From Salibacterium salarium (GTDB lineage Bacteria; Bacillota; Bacilli; Bacillales; Marinococcaceae), in NCBI RefSeq assembly GCF_030813635.1, contig NZ_JAUSUM010000001.1, forward strand, positions 620,001 through 684,000: a stretch of 64,000 nucleotides of DNA, given 5' to 3'. How positions within the stretch are numbered: the stretch's first letter is position 1; every line of letters begins with the position of its first letter. This document shows, in pieces, positions 25,806 to 34,351 of this stretch. Below the pieces are notes generated by a model. That model saw only the letters and a list, made by a program, of their open reading frames with translations, was not told the origin of the DNA and ran no database searches. Both the position numbers and the translations under genes were made by a program.

Positions 25806-27260
25806 TTATTGTTCTACAATGTCGATATTTGTGTAATAGTGGTTGAGAATATCGCGATAATCCATGCCTTGTTGTGCCATGTTATAAGCACCCCATTGAC
25901 TCATGCCTAAACCGTGTCCCCAGCCACTGCCTTCAAATTCAAACGAAGAAGCAGAAATATTGTCTACATATTCTACACCGCTGGTTGTTCGTACAGCCAG
26001 GTTTTCATAAGTAATAGCTTCATCTGATCCGTCCTCCTGGCGCATTTCCATACCTATTGCGGAATCAAAAGATTCTTCAGAGCCATCGGCCGTTTTGATA
26101 GTAACGCCATCATTGCCGCTACTTTCTGAAGAAAGGTCAAACATAGTGCTCTTCAATGTCGTTCCTAGATTCCAACGGAGAGAATCGGGGGATGAACCAT
26201 CGGGTAGTACTTTTTCTTCTGTTTCTCCAGTATCTTCATTAATACCAGTAGCTTTCATTTCTAAAACTCTGCCTGCGTCACTTTTTTCCATAATCTCTAA
26301 ATCAACCAGTTCGTGATTGCCATCCGGAAAAATCGCTTCTGTCGCGTCATCTTGTGACAGGGTTGTCGTCCAATTGTTATTAGGGTTTGAACCGTGTGTA
26401 TCATAGGAATCTTCCACGCCACGAATATAAGGTACTTCATTTGCCCACACATTTTCGCTGTTATCCGTGTGGCCGCCTGAGCTCGCGTGGAAATAAGCGT
26501 ATATCGGAGAGCCATTATGAGTCGCAATTACTCCTCTTGTATCCTCCACGGCTTGATTACTTCGAGCTCCTTCTCCAGAAAGACCGTGATATACTTGATG
26601 GGAGGTAGTGTCATACAAAAATTCATTCGATGCCATGTTCATTTGAGCATAGTTCCGTGCAGCAACTGCCTGTGCTTTTAGTGCCTCGATTGGCCACGAA
26701 GCTGACATCTCACGTGGAACAACACCTTTTAAATAATCTTCCATATCAAGCACGTTGAACAATTGAAGACGACCTACCGTTTCCTCTTCCGGATCACTTT
26801 CTGGATCTTGTTCTTCTACATCATCAGCCCCATCTGGATTACGGTCTTCTTCGGGTTCAATAACAAGAGAACCGCGGTAATCGGTCGTTTGAAAAGAAGT
26901 GCCGGCCCGTAATACAGAAGTAATGGAAACATAGTTATCGCTTGATACGCCGTCTTCTTTCAATGTGTACCCTTCAGAAGAAGTGTATTCTTCCTCTTCC
27001 TCACCACCAGGAATTCTTAGAGTTACATCTTCTTCACCGTGTCGAAACTTAATCTCATCCTCTATCTCAACAGTTTCTCCGTTCTCAAGATCAATGAGTT
27101 CATAGGACCCGTGAATCGAAACGGTAAAATTAGATGACGGAACTAGTTTAATAGTCATCGGGTCTTGATATAAATCCTCCGGTTCTTCTGCATGTGCTTG
27201 AGAAGCAGCAAAGGCGAGCAGAGGAACCGACAGAAGTGCTGCTGTTAATTTTTTATACAT
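25806..27260 (-). CDS. SpoIID/LytB-domain secreted protein (amidase-enhancer-like)
   Basis: 484 residues with a signal peptide (MYKKLTAALLSVPLLAFAASQAHA). The acidic N-terminal third is followed by a SpoIID domain: LQLFNVLDMEDYLKGVVPREM, WPIEALKAQAVAARNYA, SHQVYHGLSGEGARSNQAV, and the C-terminal GSGWGHGLGMSQWGAYNMA. SpoIID is a lytic transglycosylase and LytB enhances amidase LytC. As a non-sporulation paralogue next to wall genes it more likely acts in vegetative wall remodelling. It follows a small coiled-coil gene by 40 bp, probably as one transcript. Confidence 0.88.
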   Translation of the reverse strand: MYKKLTAALLSVPLLAFAASQAHAEEPEDLYQDPMTIKLVPSSNFTVSIHGSYELIDLENGETVEIEDEIKFRHGEEDVTLRIPGGEEEEEYTSSEGYTLKEDGVSSDNYVSITSVLRAGTSFQTTDYRGSLVIEPEEDRNPDGADDVEEQDPESDPEEETVGRLQLFNVLDMEDYLKGVVPREMSASWPIEALKAQAVAARNYAQMNMASNEFLYDTTSHQVYHGLSGEGARSNQAVEDTRGVIATHNGSPIYAYFHASSGGHTDNSENVWANEVPYIRGVEDSYDTHGSNPNNNWTTTLSQDDATEAIFPDGNHELVDLEIMEKSDAGRVLEMKATGINEDTGETEEKVLPDGSSPDSLRWNLGTTLKSTMFDLSSESSGNDGVTIKTADGSEESFDSAIGMEMRQEDGSDEAITYENLAVRTTSGVEYVDNISASSFEFEGSGWGHGLGMSQWGAYNMAQQGMDYRDILNHYYTNIDIVEQ

Positions 27261-27300
27261 AATACAGAATCCTTCTTTCTATGTATATATATTGGAGGGA

Positions 27301-27519
27301 TTAATTGTTTTGTTCTTCCTGCAAATCTTCTACATCGCCTTCGAGTTCATCCACTCTTTCTTCCAATTCATTGATGCGCTCCTCTAAAGGTTCAATTTGA
27401 GAGACGACCCAATCAACACTTGCAAGCACTGGTTCAGATTTAGCAATAGCAGGCGTTGTAACGAGAACACCTACAGCCAAAATTGAACTTGCTGCTCCGG
27501 CAAAAAACCATCTTTTCAT
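27301..27519 (-). CDS. Small exported coiled-coil protein
   Basis: 72 residues. ATG 27519 is supported by AAGGAGG about 10 bp upstream. A signal-peptide-like start (MKRWFFAGAASSILAVGVLV...AIA) is followed by a heptad-rich tail (PLEERINELEERVDELEGDVEDLQ). The motif ERVDELE also occurs in the SLH lipoprotein at 24.9 kb. It lies 40 bp upstream of the SpoIID/LytB gene on the same strand. Function unknown; a partner or scaffold for that protein is possible. Confidence 0.65.
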   Translation of the reverse strand: MKRWFFAGAASSILAVGVLVTTPAIAKSEPVLASVDWVVSQIEPLEERINELEERVDELEGDVEDLQEEQNN

Positions 27520-27736
27520 AATAAAATATGCCTCCTTTTTTATTAATCCTTTCATAGAGAAAGGTGAAAATGTATGAAACGAAAAATCTATGACTAGATG
27601 CATTATATCAGCTATTTTCATAGAGGGAAAGATTTCTTATAAACGTAAAAAGATTGTAACGTTCTAGTGTCAAGGACGTCTAACGAAGAAAAATATCATA
27701 AAATTTCTATGAAAGGGTACTGCGTTGTGCAAATTA

Positions 27737-27745
27737 TGATATAAT
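27737..27745 (+). promoter_or_regulatory. Extended -10 promoter for tagO
   Basis: TGATATAAT (27737-27745) is an exact TGnTATAAT extended -10, with no good -35. It lies about 90 bp before the start codon. Confidence 0.5.
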
Positions 27746-27838
27746 TCGATGGAATGCGGTTAAAAACCAGTAGAATACTAGAAAATAAAAAGTAATAAAA
27801 TAACAAAGATTGGGTAACGGTAATGGAGGAGGTTCAAA

Positions 27839-28894
27839 ATGATCACTGGACTGGCACTGACCACATGTTTTTTACTGTCTCTGTTCTTGACTCCGCTTGT
27901 GAAGAAGCTTGCCTTTCGAATCGGAGCAACAGACCAGCCAAATTCTCGAAAAGTTCATAAAGGAGCCATGGCAAGACTTGGTGGTCTTTCCATATACGTC
28001 TCATTTTTAGTCGGGTTATTAATATTACAGCCTGAAAACAGTTATTTACCATATATTTTAGCAGCAGGAACGATTGTTTTTATGACCGGCTTTCTGGACG
28101 ATTTAATTGAATTGTCGGCAAAATGGAAGCTTCTCGGTCAAATAGCGGCCGCTGTTATTGTCATTATGGGCGGAGTGCAAATTGAATTTATTAACCTCCC
28201 CTTTGACGGTCGTCTTCATTTAGGGTTGTTGAGCATTCCACTAACATTAATATGGATTATTGGAATAACGAACGCAATCAACTTAATTGATGGACTCGAC
28301 GGTTTAGCTTCAGGGGTGTCTTCAATTGTACTTGCAACCGTTTCGGTGCTGTCGATTATTCAAGGAGATATATTCATTGTAGCGCTTGGCATTGCCCTTT
28401 TAGGTGGTACACTTGGATTTCTCGTTCACAATTTCAATCCGGCAAAAATTTTCATGGGAGACAGTGGTGCTCTGTTCCTTGGGTTTATGATAGGGGTTAT
28501 ATCGCTACTCGGTTTTAAAAACGTAACGATATTTTCTCTCGTCGTGCCGGTCATTATACTCGCGGTACCGATTTCGGACACGTTTTTCGCGATTATACGC
28601 CGTGTTGTCAACAAGCAGCCATTGTCTGCGCCTGACAAATCTCACTTGCATCACTGTTTGCTGCGTCTCGGGTATTCCCATAAACAAACGGTGTTGATCA
28701 TTTATGCGCTTAGTCTCTTTTTTGGACTATCCGCCGTTGTTTTTACGATTTCAACGTTGTGGGTGTCTCTGGTGATTATGATGATTCTTCTTATCGGTAT
28801 TGAACTGATGGCAGAACAAGTAGGTCTGGTCCATCAAAGTTACCGCCCGATGAAGCGACTAATGAACAAATTTAATTCTCCAAAACGACCATAA
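27839..28894 (+). CDS. tagO: TagO/WecA-family undecaprenyl-phosphate GlcNAc-1-phosphate transferase
   Basis: 351 residues, about 10 membrane segments. Family motifs: DQPNSRKVHKGAMARLGGL, GFLDDLIEL (Asp-rich metal site), NAINLIDGLDGLASG, FMGDSGALFLGF, and a histidine-rich loop KSHLHHCLLRLG typical of TagO/WecA rather than MraY. It starts lipid-linked synthesis of wall teichoic acid or other wall polymers, matching the wall-polymer operon upstream. GGAGGAGG at 27825-27832 supports the start. Confidence 0.9.
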   Translation: MITGLALTTCFLLSLFLTPLVKKLAFRIGATDQPNSRKVHKGAMARLGGLSIYVSFLVGLLILQPENSYLPYILAAGTIVFMTGFLDDLIELSAKWKLLGQIAAAVIVIMGGVQIEFINLPFDGRLHLGLLSIPLTLIWIIGITNAINLIDGLDGLASGVSSIVLATVSVLSIIQGDIFIVALGIALLGGTLGFLVHNFNPAKIFMGDSGALFLGFMIGVISLLGFKNVTIFSLVVPVIILAVPISDTFFAIIRRVVNKQPLSAPDKSHLHHCLLRLGYSHKQTVLIIYALSLFFGLSAVVFTISTLWVSLVIMMILLIGIELMAEQVGLVHQSYRPMKRLMNKFNSPKRP

Positions 28895-28897
28895 ATT

Positions 28898-28927
28898 AAG
28901 CTCTCCACTTAGGTGGGGAGCTTTTTT
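28898..28927 (+). terminator. Terminator after tagO
   Basis: AAGCTCTCCAC (28898-28908) with GTGGGGAGCTT (28913-28923), one G-U pair, then TTTT. Confidence 0.85.
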
Positions 28928-28946
28928 ACTTGGTGTCGTTGTCTCG

Positions 28947-29061
28947 TTGTCCCGAAAGTGGAGAAAATTGTCCGGAAAGGCGCTATGTTGTCCCGATAAT
29001 TAGCGAGAGTGTCCCGAAATGAGAGAACATTGTCCCAAAAATGAGAAAAAGCTTCCCCATC
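28947..29061. repeat. Left 21-bp-period array next to the NERD gene
   Basis: Cores of the form TTGTCCCGAAA start at 28947, 28968 (TTGTCCGGAAA), 28988 (TTGTCCCGATA), 29009 (GTGTCCCGAAA) and 29030 (TTGTCCCAAAA). A degenerate sixth (TCCCCAT) sits in phase at 29051. The spacings are 21, 20, 21, 21 and 21 bp. Bases between cores vary but favour GAGA-type sequence. Confidence 0.75.
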
Positions 29062-29112
29062 AAAAAGGAAATATCACTTTTTAGTCGAATAAAGAATCAA
29101 GGAGACGATGCC

Positions 29113-30090
29113 ATGATCAAAAAACAACGCAACAAACCTCTAAAATTAAGACAACTTGAATCTTTATACAAAAGACTCCACGCATCACACCCGAAGCAAC
29201 AGCAAATCGAGAAAGCACTATCCAATTATGCTGCGGGATATCGCGGGGAACAATCCATCGATTATCATTTAACCTTTCTAAACCCCGCTCACATGATTTT
29301 TCATGATCTCCGTCTTCGCAATTCATTAGGTTATTTTCAAATCGACACCCTGATTCTAACTTCATCTTTTTTTCTTATCATTGAAGTGAAAAATATAGCA
29401 GGAACGCTGTCGTTTGATCCGCATCGTTATCAGATGGTCCGCAAGGTTAATGGAACAGTGGAAGGCTTTTCTGATCCGAGACTTCAAGTCAAACGTCATC
29501 ATCTACAGTTTGAAAAATGGCTGGAACAGCAACAAATACCAATCCCTCCCATTTATAAAGTCGTAGTCATCAGCTTTCCCACTACAATCATTGAAGCCCC
29601 GTCTTCTTCCCTCGAAAAAGTTATTCATGCCGCCCAACTTCCTTATGACATCCTCGAATTAGAAATGCAACACCCTAACCTCACTATATCGCCAAAATCG
29701 ATGGAGCAGATTGCTTCCCGTTTAAAACGCCATCACCGTCCGCTCGATACGAATATGGTGCAACATTTTGAAATAGATCCCGGAGCAATCAAAAGTGGTG
29801 TTCAATGTGAGGCATGTGATGAAATCCCAATGAAGTATAGCACCGGGTGGAAGTGTGCTGTCTGCGGTCATCGCTCCAAAAATACCCACATTAAAGCACT
29901 TATTGATTGTGCGCTATTATTTCAAACTACAATAACCAATGAACAAAGCTGCCATTTTCTCGGCCTTCCTTCGAGAAAGACAGGGACAAGGATTTTGCGA
30001 TCTCTCCAACTTAAGCATAATCACAAGCATAAGGGCAGAACTTATGATTTGTCATCGTTGTTAGCGATTGTCCCGATTGAGAGGAAATAG
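29113..30090 (+). CDS. NERD-domain protein with C-terminal zinc ribbon
   Basis: 325 residues. ATG 29113 follows AAGGAG (29099-29104); an in-frame ATG at 29041 sits inside the repeat array and lacks a ribosome binding site. The NERD domain (about 40-160) has nuclease-like residues in order: GE of GYRGEQSID (Glu 46), Asp of FQIDTLIL (Asp 78), and EVK of LIIEVKNIAG (Glu 91, Lys 93). A CxxC...CxxC zinc ribbon follows (CEACDEIPMKYSTGWKCAVC), then a helical tail. NERD proteins are predicted nucleases of unclear role. Repeat arrays lie on both sides and the last codons run into the right one. Confidence 0.8.
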   Translation: MIKKQRNKPLKLRQLESLYKRLHASHPKQQQIEKALSNYAAGYRGEQSIDYHLTFLNPAHMIFHDLRLRNSLGYFQIDTLILTSSFFLIIEVKNIAGTLSFDPHRYQMVRKVNGTVEGFSDPRLQVKRHHLQFEKWLEQQQIPIPPIYKVVVISFPTTIIEAPSSSLEKVIHAAQLPYDILELEMQHPNLTISPKSMEQIASRLKRHHRPLDTNMVQHFEIDPGAIKSGVQCEACDEIPMKYSTGWKCAVCGHRSKNTHIKALIDCALLFQTTITNEQSCHFLGLPSRKTGTRILRSLQLKHNHKHKGRTYDLSSLLAIVPIERK

Positions 30091-30182
30091 GGATCGAAAC
30101 GGGGTGGTGTGTCCCGTAATTAGACAAAATGGGAGCGAAACTTAATCAAACGGTCCCGAAAACCACACCCACTGTCCCGAAA
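30068..30182. repeat. Right 21-bp-period array next to the NERD gene
   Basis: Aligned on their CGAAA or CG, units start at 30068, 30089, 30109, 30130, 30151 and 30172. The spacings are 21, 20, 21, 21 and 21 bp. Clear cores are ATTGTCCCGATT, TGTGTCCCGTAA, CGGTCCCGAAA and CTGTCCCGAAA; two units read GGGATCGAAA and GGGAGCGAAA. The first unit lies inside the 3' end of the NERD gene. Confidence 0.75.
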
Positions 30183-30204
30183 CCAGCACACGCCCATTCA
30201 AAAA

Positions 30205-30236
30205 AAGCAGAACCCCCTTTTACGGAGATTCTGCAG
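30205..30236 (-). terminator. Terminator of the LCP gene, overlapping its last codons
   Basis: On the minus strand GCAGAATCTCC pairs with GGGGGTTCTGC (two G-U pairs), followed by six T. Confidence 0.8.
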
Positions 30237-31215
30237 TTTCATTATCGTCTAATTCTAAGTGATTACGTAACTCTTGTGACACCTCATCGGTTACAGCAGG
30301 ATCAAGTTGGTAATAATAAATATCATCATAATAGACATCAGATCCTTGTAACTGTAATTGATCAATGTTGTCAACGGAGCCGATATAGTTATGGAATGAA
30401 ACAAGATTACCGACCGTTAAATTCATGGACATATGATCACCGACACTGTCTAACACATCATCATAATTATGAACCGAAGAAATCGAAGCTCCGCGTTCAA
30501 TAAGAGCAGAAACAATCTCTTCCTGACGGTCACCGCGGCCGATATCGCCGCGAGGATCCTGTTTTCTCATTCTAGCATAAGCCAAAGCTTCTTCCCCGTC
30601 GAGCATTTGTGTTCCCTCTTCAAGAGCAATTGCATTGTCATTTCCTTCGCTGTCTTGTTCGGTGAAGGAGAAAGGAACCTCGACTTCAATGCCGTTAAGA
30701 GCGTTTATAATTTCAATAAAGGCTTCAAAATTCAATTTCACGTAATAATCCACCGGAACATCCAGCATATTTTCTACCGTTTGAACTGCTAAATCCGTTC
30801 CGCCAAATGCGTGAGCGTGTGTGATTTTGTCTTCACCGTGACCAGGGATGCTAACTAAAGAGTCCCTTGGAATACTCGTCATTTTCACCGATGAATCTTC
30901 TTTATTAAAAGTGGCGAGAATCATAGCATCCGTACGACCTTCGAGTTCGCCATCGCGATCATCGACTCCCAAAAATAAAACAGAAATATTGTCTTGCTGT
31001 GGATCAACGGCGGCTTCTCGTTTTTCTGATTTTTCGCCGCGATCGAGAGAATCTTGTGTATCAGCTGCTACTGTTGTGAATTTCCAGAAAAAATACCCGA
31101 CCAATGTGCCTAAAACGACAAAGGAAATCAATCCTAATATCATAAATATCTTTAAGACACGACGAGTTCTCGTTTTTCGGCGTCGTATTCTTGTGCGAGG
31201 TGCATTATCAGCCAT
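30220..31215 (-). CDS. LytR-CpsA-Psr (LCP) family wall-polymer ligase
   Basis: 331 residues: basic N-terminus, one membrane helix (about 22-45), then an extracellular LCP domain. Visible signature residues: SVLFLGVDDRDGELEGRTDAMIL, TSIPRDSLVSIPG, ITHAHAFGG, and EALAYARMRKQDPRGDIGRGDRQ with the Arg cluster that binds the polyprenyl pyrophosphate. LCP enzymes attach teichoic acids or other secondary polymers to peptidoglycan (TagTUV in B. subtilis). AAGGAGA supports the start. It fits with tagO 1.3 kb away. Confidence 0.9.
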   Translation of the reverse strand: MADNAPRTRIRRRKTRTRRVLKIFMILGLISFVVLGTLVGYFFWKFTTVAADTQDSLDRGEKSEKREAAVDPQQDNISVLFLGVDDRDGELEGRTDAMILATFNKEDSSVKMTSIPRDSLVSIPGHGEDKITHAHAFGGTDLAVQTVENMLDVPVDYYVKLNFEAFIEIINALNGIEVEVPFSFTEQDSEGNDNAIALEEGTQMLDGEEALAYARMRKQDPRGDIGRGDRQEEIVSALIERGASISSVHNYDDVLDSVGDHMSMNLTVGNLVSFHNYIGSVDNIDQLQLQGSDVYYDDIYYYQLDPAVTDEVSQELRNHLELDDNETAESP

Positions 31216-31401
31216 AATATTCTCCTTGTTTCATAAAATTAAGCTGCTTATTCATTCTCAATCATTTTACATAAGCAGAAGGCATACGTAAATGTATTTT
31301 ATCATAGAAACCTAACAAAGCTGTGACATTATTGTCCCATTCTCTTAGACGTGCATAGCTTTCAGAACGTTACAAAAAAATACAACATTCCCGAAGAAAT
31401 A

Positions 31402-31421
31402 AATATTTCCCCGGAAATATT
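31402..31421. promoter_or_regulatory. Inverted repeat in the intergenic region upstream of the LCP gene
   Basis: AATATTTCC (31402-31410) and GGAAATATT (31413-31421) are exact reverse complements with a 2-bp spacer, within a 246-bp gap. It could be an operator for the LCP gene or a weak terminator for the upstream yvyE-like gene; there is no T run. Confidence 0.35.
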
Positions 31422-31461
31422 GTATAAAACCCGTCTAGTTCTACAATTTTTGCGAGAGGGA

Positions 31462-32103
31462 TTATTTTTCTGTGACGTCTTCTTCAAGATATACTTCTTC
31501 TTTTTCTTCTATGATTCCTTGACCATTTGTAATATTAGTTACCCAATCGGTAAAAGACGTCACGTTATCAATCGGAACATATACTAAAAAACAAACGGAC
31601 TCTTCGTACAGGACATCCTTTAATAAATAGGACGACTGTCTAATTTCATTTTCCATTTTACCAAGCCACGTATAATCTAAAGTGATGCCAATGACATTCA
31701 TGAGCTGACGGTTTACGACACCTACCGCGTTGATTCCTTCTGTCACAGAAGATCCGTAAGCGCGAATTAATCCACCGGCTCCGAGTTTTATACCTCCGAA
31801 ATAACGGGTGACTACAACACAAGTATCTTTTAAATGCCTTTTTTTTAACACTTCGAGCATAGGTACGCCGGCTGTTCTTGAAGGTTCCCCGTCATCGTTC
31901 GCTTTTTGGATGTTATCTTGTTCACCAATCATGTAAGCTGAACAATTGTGAGTCGCGCTCGAATGCTCTTTTTTTACAGCTTGAATAAATTCTTGTGCTT
32001 CATTCTCGGTTGTAACACGTTTGACATGTGCAATGAAACGGGACTTATTGATGGTTATTTCGTTTGTTCCAGTGGATTTTACGGTGTAATATGAAGAAAG
32101 CAT
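31462..32103 (-). CDS. yvyE: YigZ/YvyE family (IMPACT-type) protein
   Basis: 213 residues. N-terminal UPF0029/IMPACT domain with INKSRFIAHVKRV, HNCSAYMIG and the signature DDGEPSRTAGVPMLEVL, then VVTRYFGGIKLGAGGLIRAYG. A C-terminal ferredoxin-like DUF1949 part follows. The family is widespread and linked to translation control, but its function in Bacillus is not settled. It lies next to degS/degU and upstream of the comF/flagellar region, as in B. subtilis. AGGAGGAG precedes the start. Confidence 0.9.
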   Translation of the reverse strand: MLSSYYTVKSTGTNEITINKSRFIAHVKRVTTENEAQEFIQAVKKEHSSATHNCSAYMIGEQDNIQKANDDGEPSRTAGVPMLEVLKKRHLKDTCVVVTRYFGGIKLGAGGLIRAYGSSVTEGINAVGVVNRQLMNVIGITLDYTWLGKMENEIRQSSYLLKDVLYEESVCFLVYVPIDNVTSFTDWVTNITNGQGIIEEKEEVYLEEDVTEK

Positions 32104-32340
32104 GACGATGTAACTCCTCCTGATGATGTAATTATAGTATAATAATATTGTAAAACTTGAAAAGGGCTAGACATGATATCCTGTAGTAGGAAGTTTAAAA
32201 CCTACATATTTTCGTGAAATATGTAATTGTTTGATTTTTTAATGGTTTTATCAATAGGTCCTTAAGAGTGTGCTAAAATAATCATAACGAATCGAGGCAG
32301 TCTGTCAAATAAACGATTCAGAAAAAGCGTGGTGACACAC

Positions 32341-33477
32341 TTGTCAACAAAGCACTCCTTAGACGAAATAATTAACACAATGTTGAGTACCGTAGGAGAT
32401 AGCAAAGAACAAATTTTTGACATCAGCGAACGATCAAGGCGAGAATATGAATCCTTACAACAAGAATTAGAAGATATTCGTGAAAAAGTAGCGACAATCA
32501 TTGATAAATCAGAAAATATGGATATGCAGGCAAGGTTTGCTAGAAATCGTCTTGCAGAAGTAAGCCGTCATTTTCACAATTACAGTGATGAAGAAGTGAA
32601 AAAGGCATATGAACACGCGAATGAATTACAAGTAGAGCTTGCAGTTCTCCAACAAGAAGAGAAACAGCTCCGCGAACGCAGAGATAATGTGGAAAGGCGA
32701 CTGCTACAGTTAGAAGGAACGATTGAACGGGCTGAAGCACTTGTCAGCCAAGTATCGGTCGTGTACAATTTCTTAGCCGGCGATTTAAAACAAGTTGGAG
32801 AAATGATGGAAGAAGCCAGAGAAAAACAACAATTTGGCTTAAAAATAATAGAAGCACAAGAAAAAGAAAGAAAACGGGTGGCGCGTGAAATTCATGACGG
32901 ACCCGCACAAATGATAGCGAATGTGATGCTTCGTTCAGAACTTGTAGAACGAGTTCACAACGAAAAAGGAATGGACAAGGCCCTCGAAGAAATTCAAGAC
33001 TTACGAACGATGATCCGTGATAGTTTAGCGGAAGTCAGACGTATTATTTATGATTTAAGACCAATGGCACTCGATGATCTCGGTCTCATTCCAACCTTGA
33101 ACAAGTATTTGAAAAACGTCGAAGAACAGACAAATATGGTGATTAGATTCACTCATATGGGAAAAGATCTTCGTTTACCGGCGAACTTAGAGGTCGGACT
33201 TTTTCGACTTGTTCAAGAAGCAGTACAAAATGCTTATAAACACGCGGATCCTACCGAGGTTCAAGTGAAAATCGAGATGAAACGTTCTCATGTTTCTATC
33301 GTCATAAAGGATGATGGAAAAGGGTTCGATACAACAGAAACCAAGGAAGATTCCTTTGGTTTAATGGGAATGAGAGAAAGGATCAACGCATTAGAAGGAG
33401 AGTTAACGATTGACTCTGCTCCACAAAAAGGAACAGTGGTCATGATTCAAGTAGCTATCGATGAACCCGCCGAATAA
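32341..33477 (+). CDS. degS: Sensor histidine kinase DegS
   Basis: About 378 residues, cytoplasmic with no membrane helix. A long coiled coil (DegS sensor domain, about 20-165) is followed by HisKA_3 with phospho-acceptor His in VAREIHDGPAQM (about residue 185) and an HATPase domain (VQNAYKHADP, IVIKDDGKGFD, GLMGMRERINALEG). TTG 32341 has GGTGA at 32331-32335; GTG 32329 in frame is the alternative. DegS phosphorylates DegU, controlling exoenzymes, motility and competence. degU follows. Confidence 0.93.
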   Translation: MSTKHSLDEIINTMLSTVGDSKEQIFDISERSRREYESLQQELEDIREKVATIIDKSENMDMQARFARNRLAEVSRHFHNYSDEEVKKAYEHANELQVELAVLQQEEKQLRERRDNVERRLLQLEGTIERAEALVSQVSVVYNFLAGDLKQVGEMMEEAREKQQFGLKIIEAQEKERKRVAREIHDGPAQMIANVMLRSELVERVHNEKGMDKALEEIQDLRTMIRDSLAEVRRIIYDLRPMALDDLGLIPTLNKYLKNVEEQTNMVIRFTHMGKDLRLPANLEVGLFRLVQEAVQNAYKHADPTEVQVKIEMKRSHVSIVIKDDGKGFDTTETKEDSFGLMGMRERINALEGELTIDSAPQKGTVVMIQVAIDEPAE

Positions 33478-33545
33478 AAAATGATTCAATGATGAACGTA
33501 TGAGTGAAAAATTTATAAGAAAACGTAATCGAAAGGATGAACGAC

Positions 33546-34265
33546 ATGCAAGAACAAATGAACGAAACGATAAGCCTACTTCTCATAGATGATCATCAGC
33601 TGTTTAGAGAAGGTGTCAAACGTATTCTTGATATGGAAGCGAATTTTGAAGTAGTGGCAGAAGGAGACGACGGGGATGAAGCGATTACGCTTGTCGAAGA
33701 AAATGATCCTGATGTCGTATTAATGGATGTTAATATGCCTGGGACTAATGGGGTAGAGGCGACAAGAGATTTAATAGCAAAACATCCGGATGTGAAAGTG
33801 CTTATTCTTTCTATCCACGACGATGAATCCTATGTCACGCACGTTTTGAAAACGGGAGCTGCAGGATATTTATTAAAAGAAATGGATGCGGATGCGCTAA
33901 TCGAAGCTGTGAAAGTAGTAGGGCGAGGTGGGGCTTATATTCACCCGAAAGTCACTCACAATTTAATTAATGAATACCGCCGGTTAGCGGATGGAGATGA
34001 AGGCATGGTTGATTCATCTGATGGAGAGATTGGCTATAAAGAAGTAGAATACAGAAAGCCGCTTCATATCCTGACACGCCGTGAGTGCGAAGTCCTGCAA
34101 TTGATGACGGATGGCTACAGTAACCGCATGATTGGGGAATATTTGTATATTAGTGAAAAGACGGTAAAAAACCACGTCAGCAATATTTTGCAAAAAATGA
34201 ATGTAAATGACCGCACTCAAGCTGTTGTCGAATCAATCAAAAAAGGCTGGGTTAAAGTGAGATGA
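33546..34265 (+). CDS. degU: Response regulator DegU
   Basis: 239 residues. ATG 33546 is chosen because AAAGG (33532-33536) gives a normal 9-bp spacing; ATG 33537 directly abuts it. The receiver domain shows [10 protein letters not shown], phospho-acceptor Asp 61 in [10 protein letters not shown], and the Lys in [14 protein letters not shown] LuxR-type helix-turn-helix closes the protein ([35 protein letters not shown]). It regulates competence (through comK), motility and secreted enzymes; comK and the flagellar genes lie within 11 kb. Confidence 0.95.
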   Translation: MQEQMNETISLLLIDDHQLFREGVKRILDMEANFEVVAEGDDGDEAITLVEENDPDVVLMDVNMPGTNGVEATRDLIAKHPDVKVLILSIHDDESYVTHVLKTGAAGYLLKEMDADALIEAVKVVGRGGAYIHPKVTHNLINEYRRLADGDEGMVDSSDGEIGYKEVEYRKPLHILTRRECEVLQLMTDGYSNRMIGEYLYISEKTVKNHVSNILQKMNVNDRTQAVVESIKKGWVKVR

Positions 34266-34351
34266 AACATCTCATCTTTTCCTTGCGGTAATATAGACAA
34301 GTTCGTAAAATAGAGTCAAACGACAAATGGTGTTGAAAAGAGGTTACGTCT

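Noticed and set aside
28947-30182. Phased repeat arrays considered as a CRISPR
   Set aside because: Units are short and degenerate with a 20-21 bp period, have no spacer-sized unique inserts, and no cas genes are nearby.
31351-31587. 78-codon open frame opposite the yvyE-like gene
   Set aside because: Very low complexity (F/Y-rich), overlaps a well-supported gene, and lacks a ribosome binding site.
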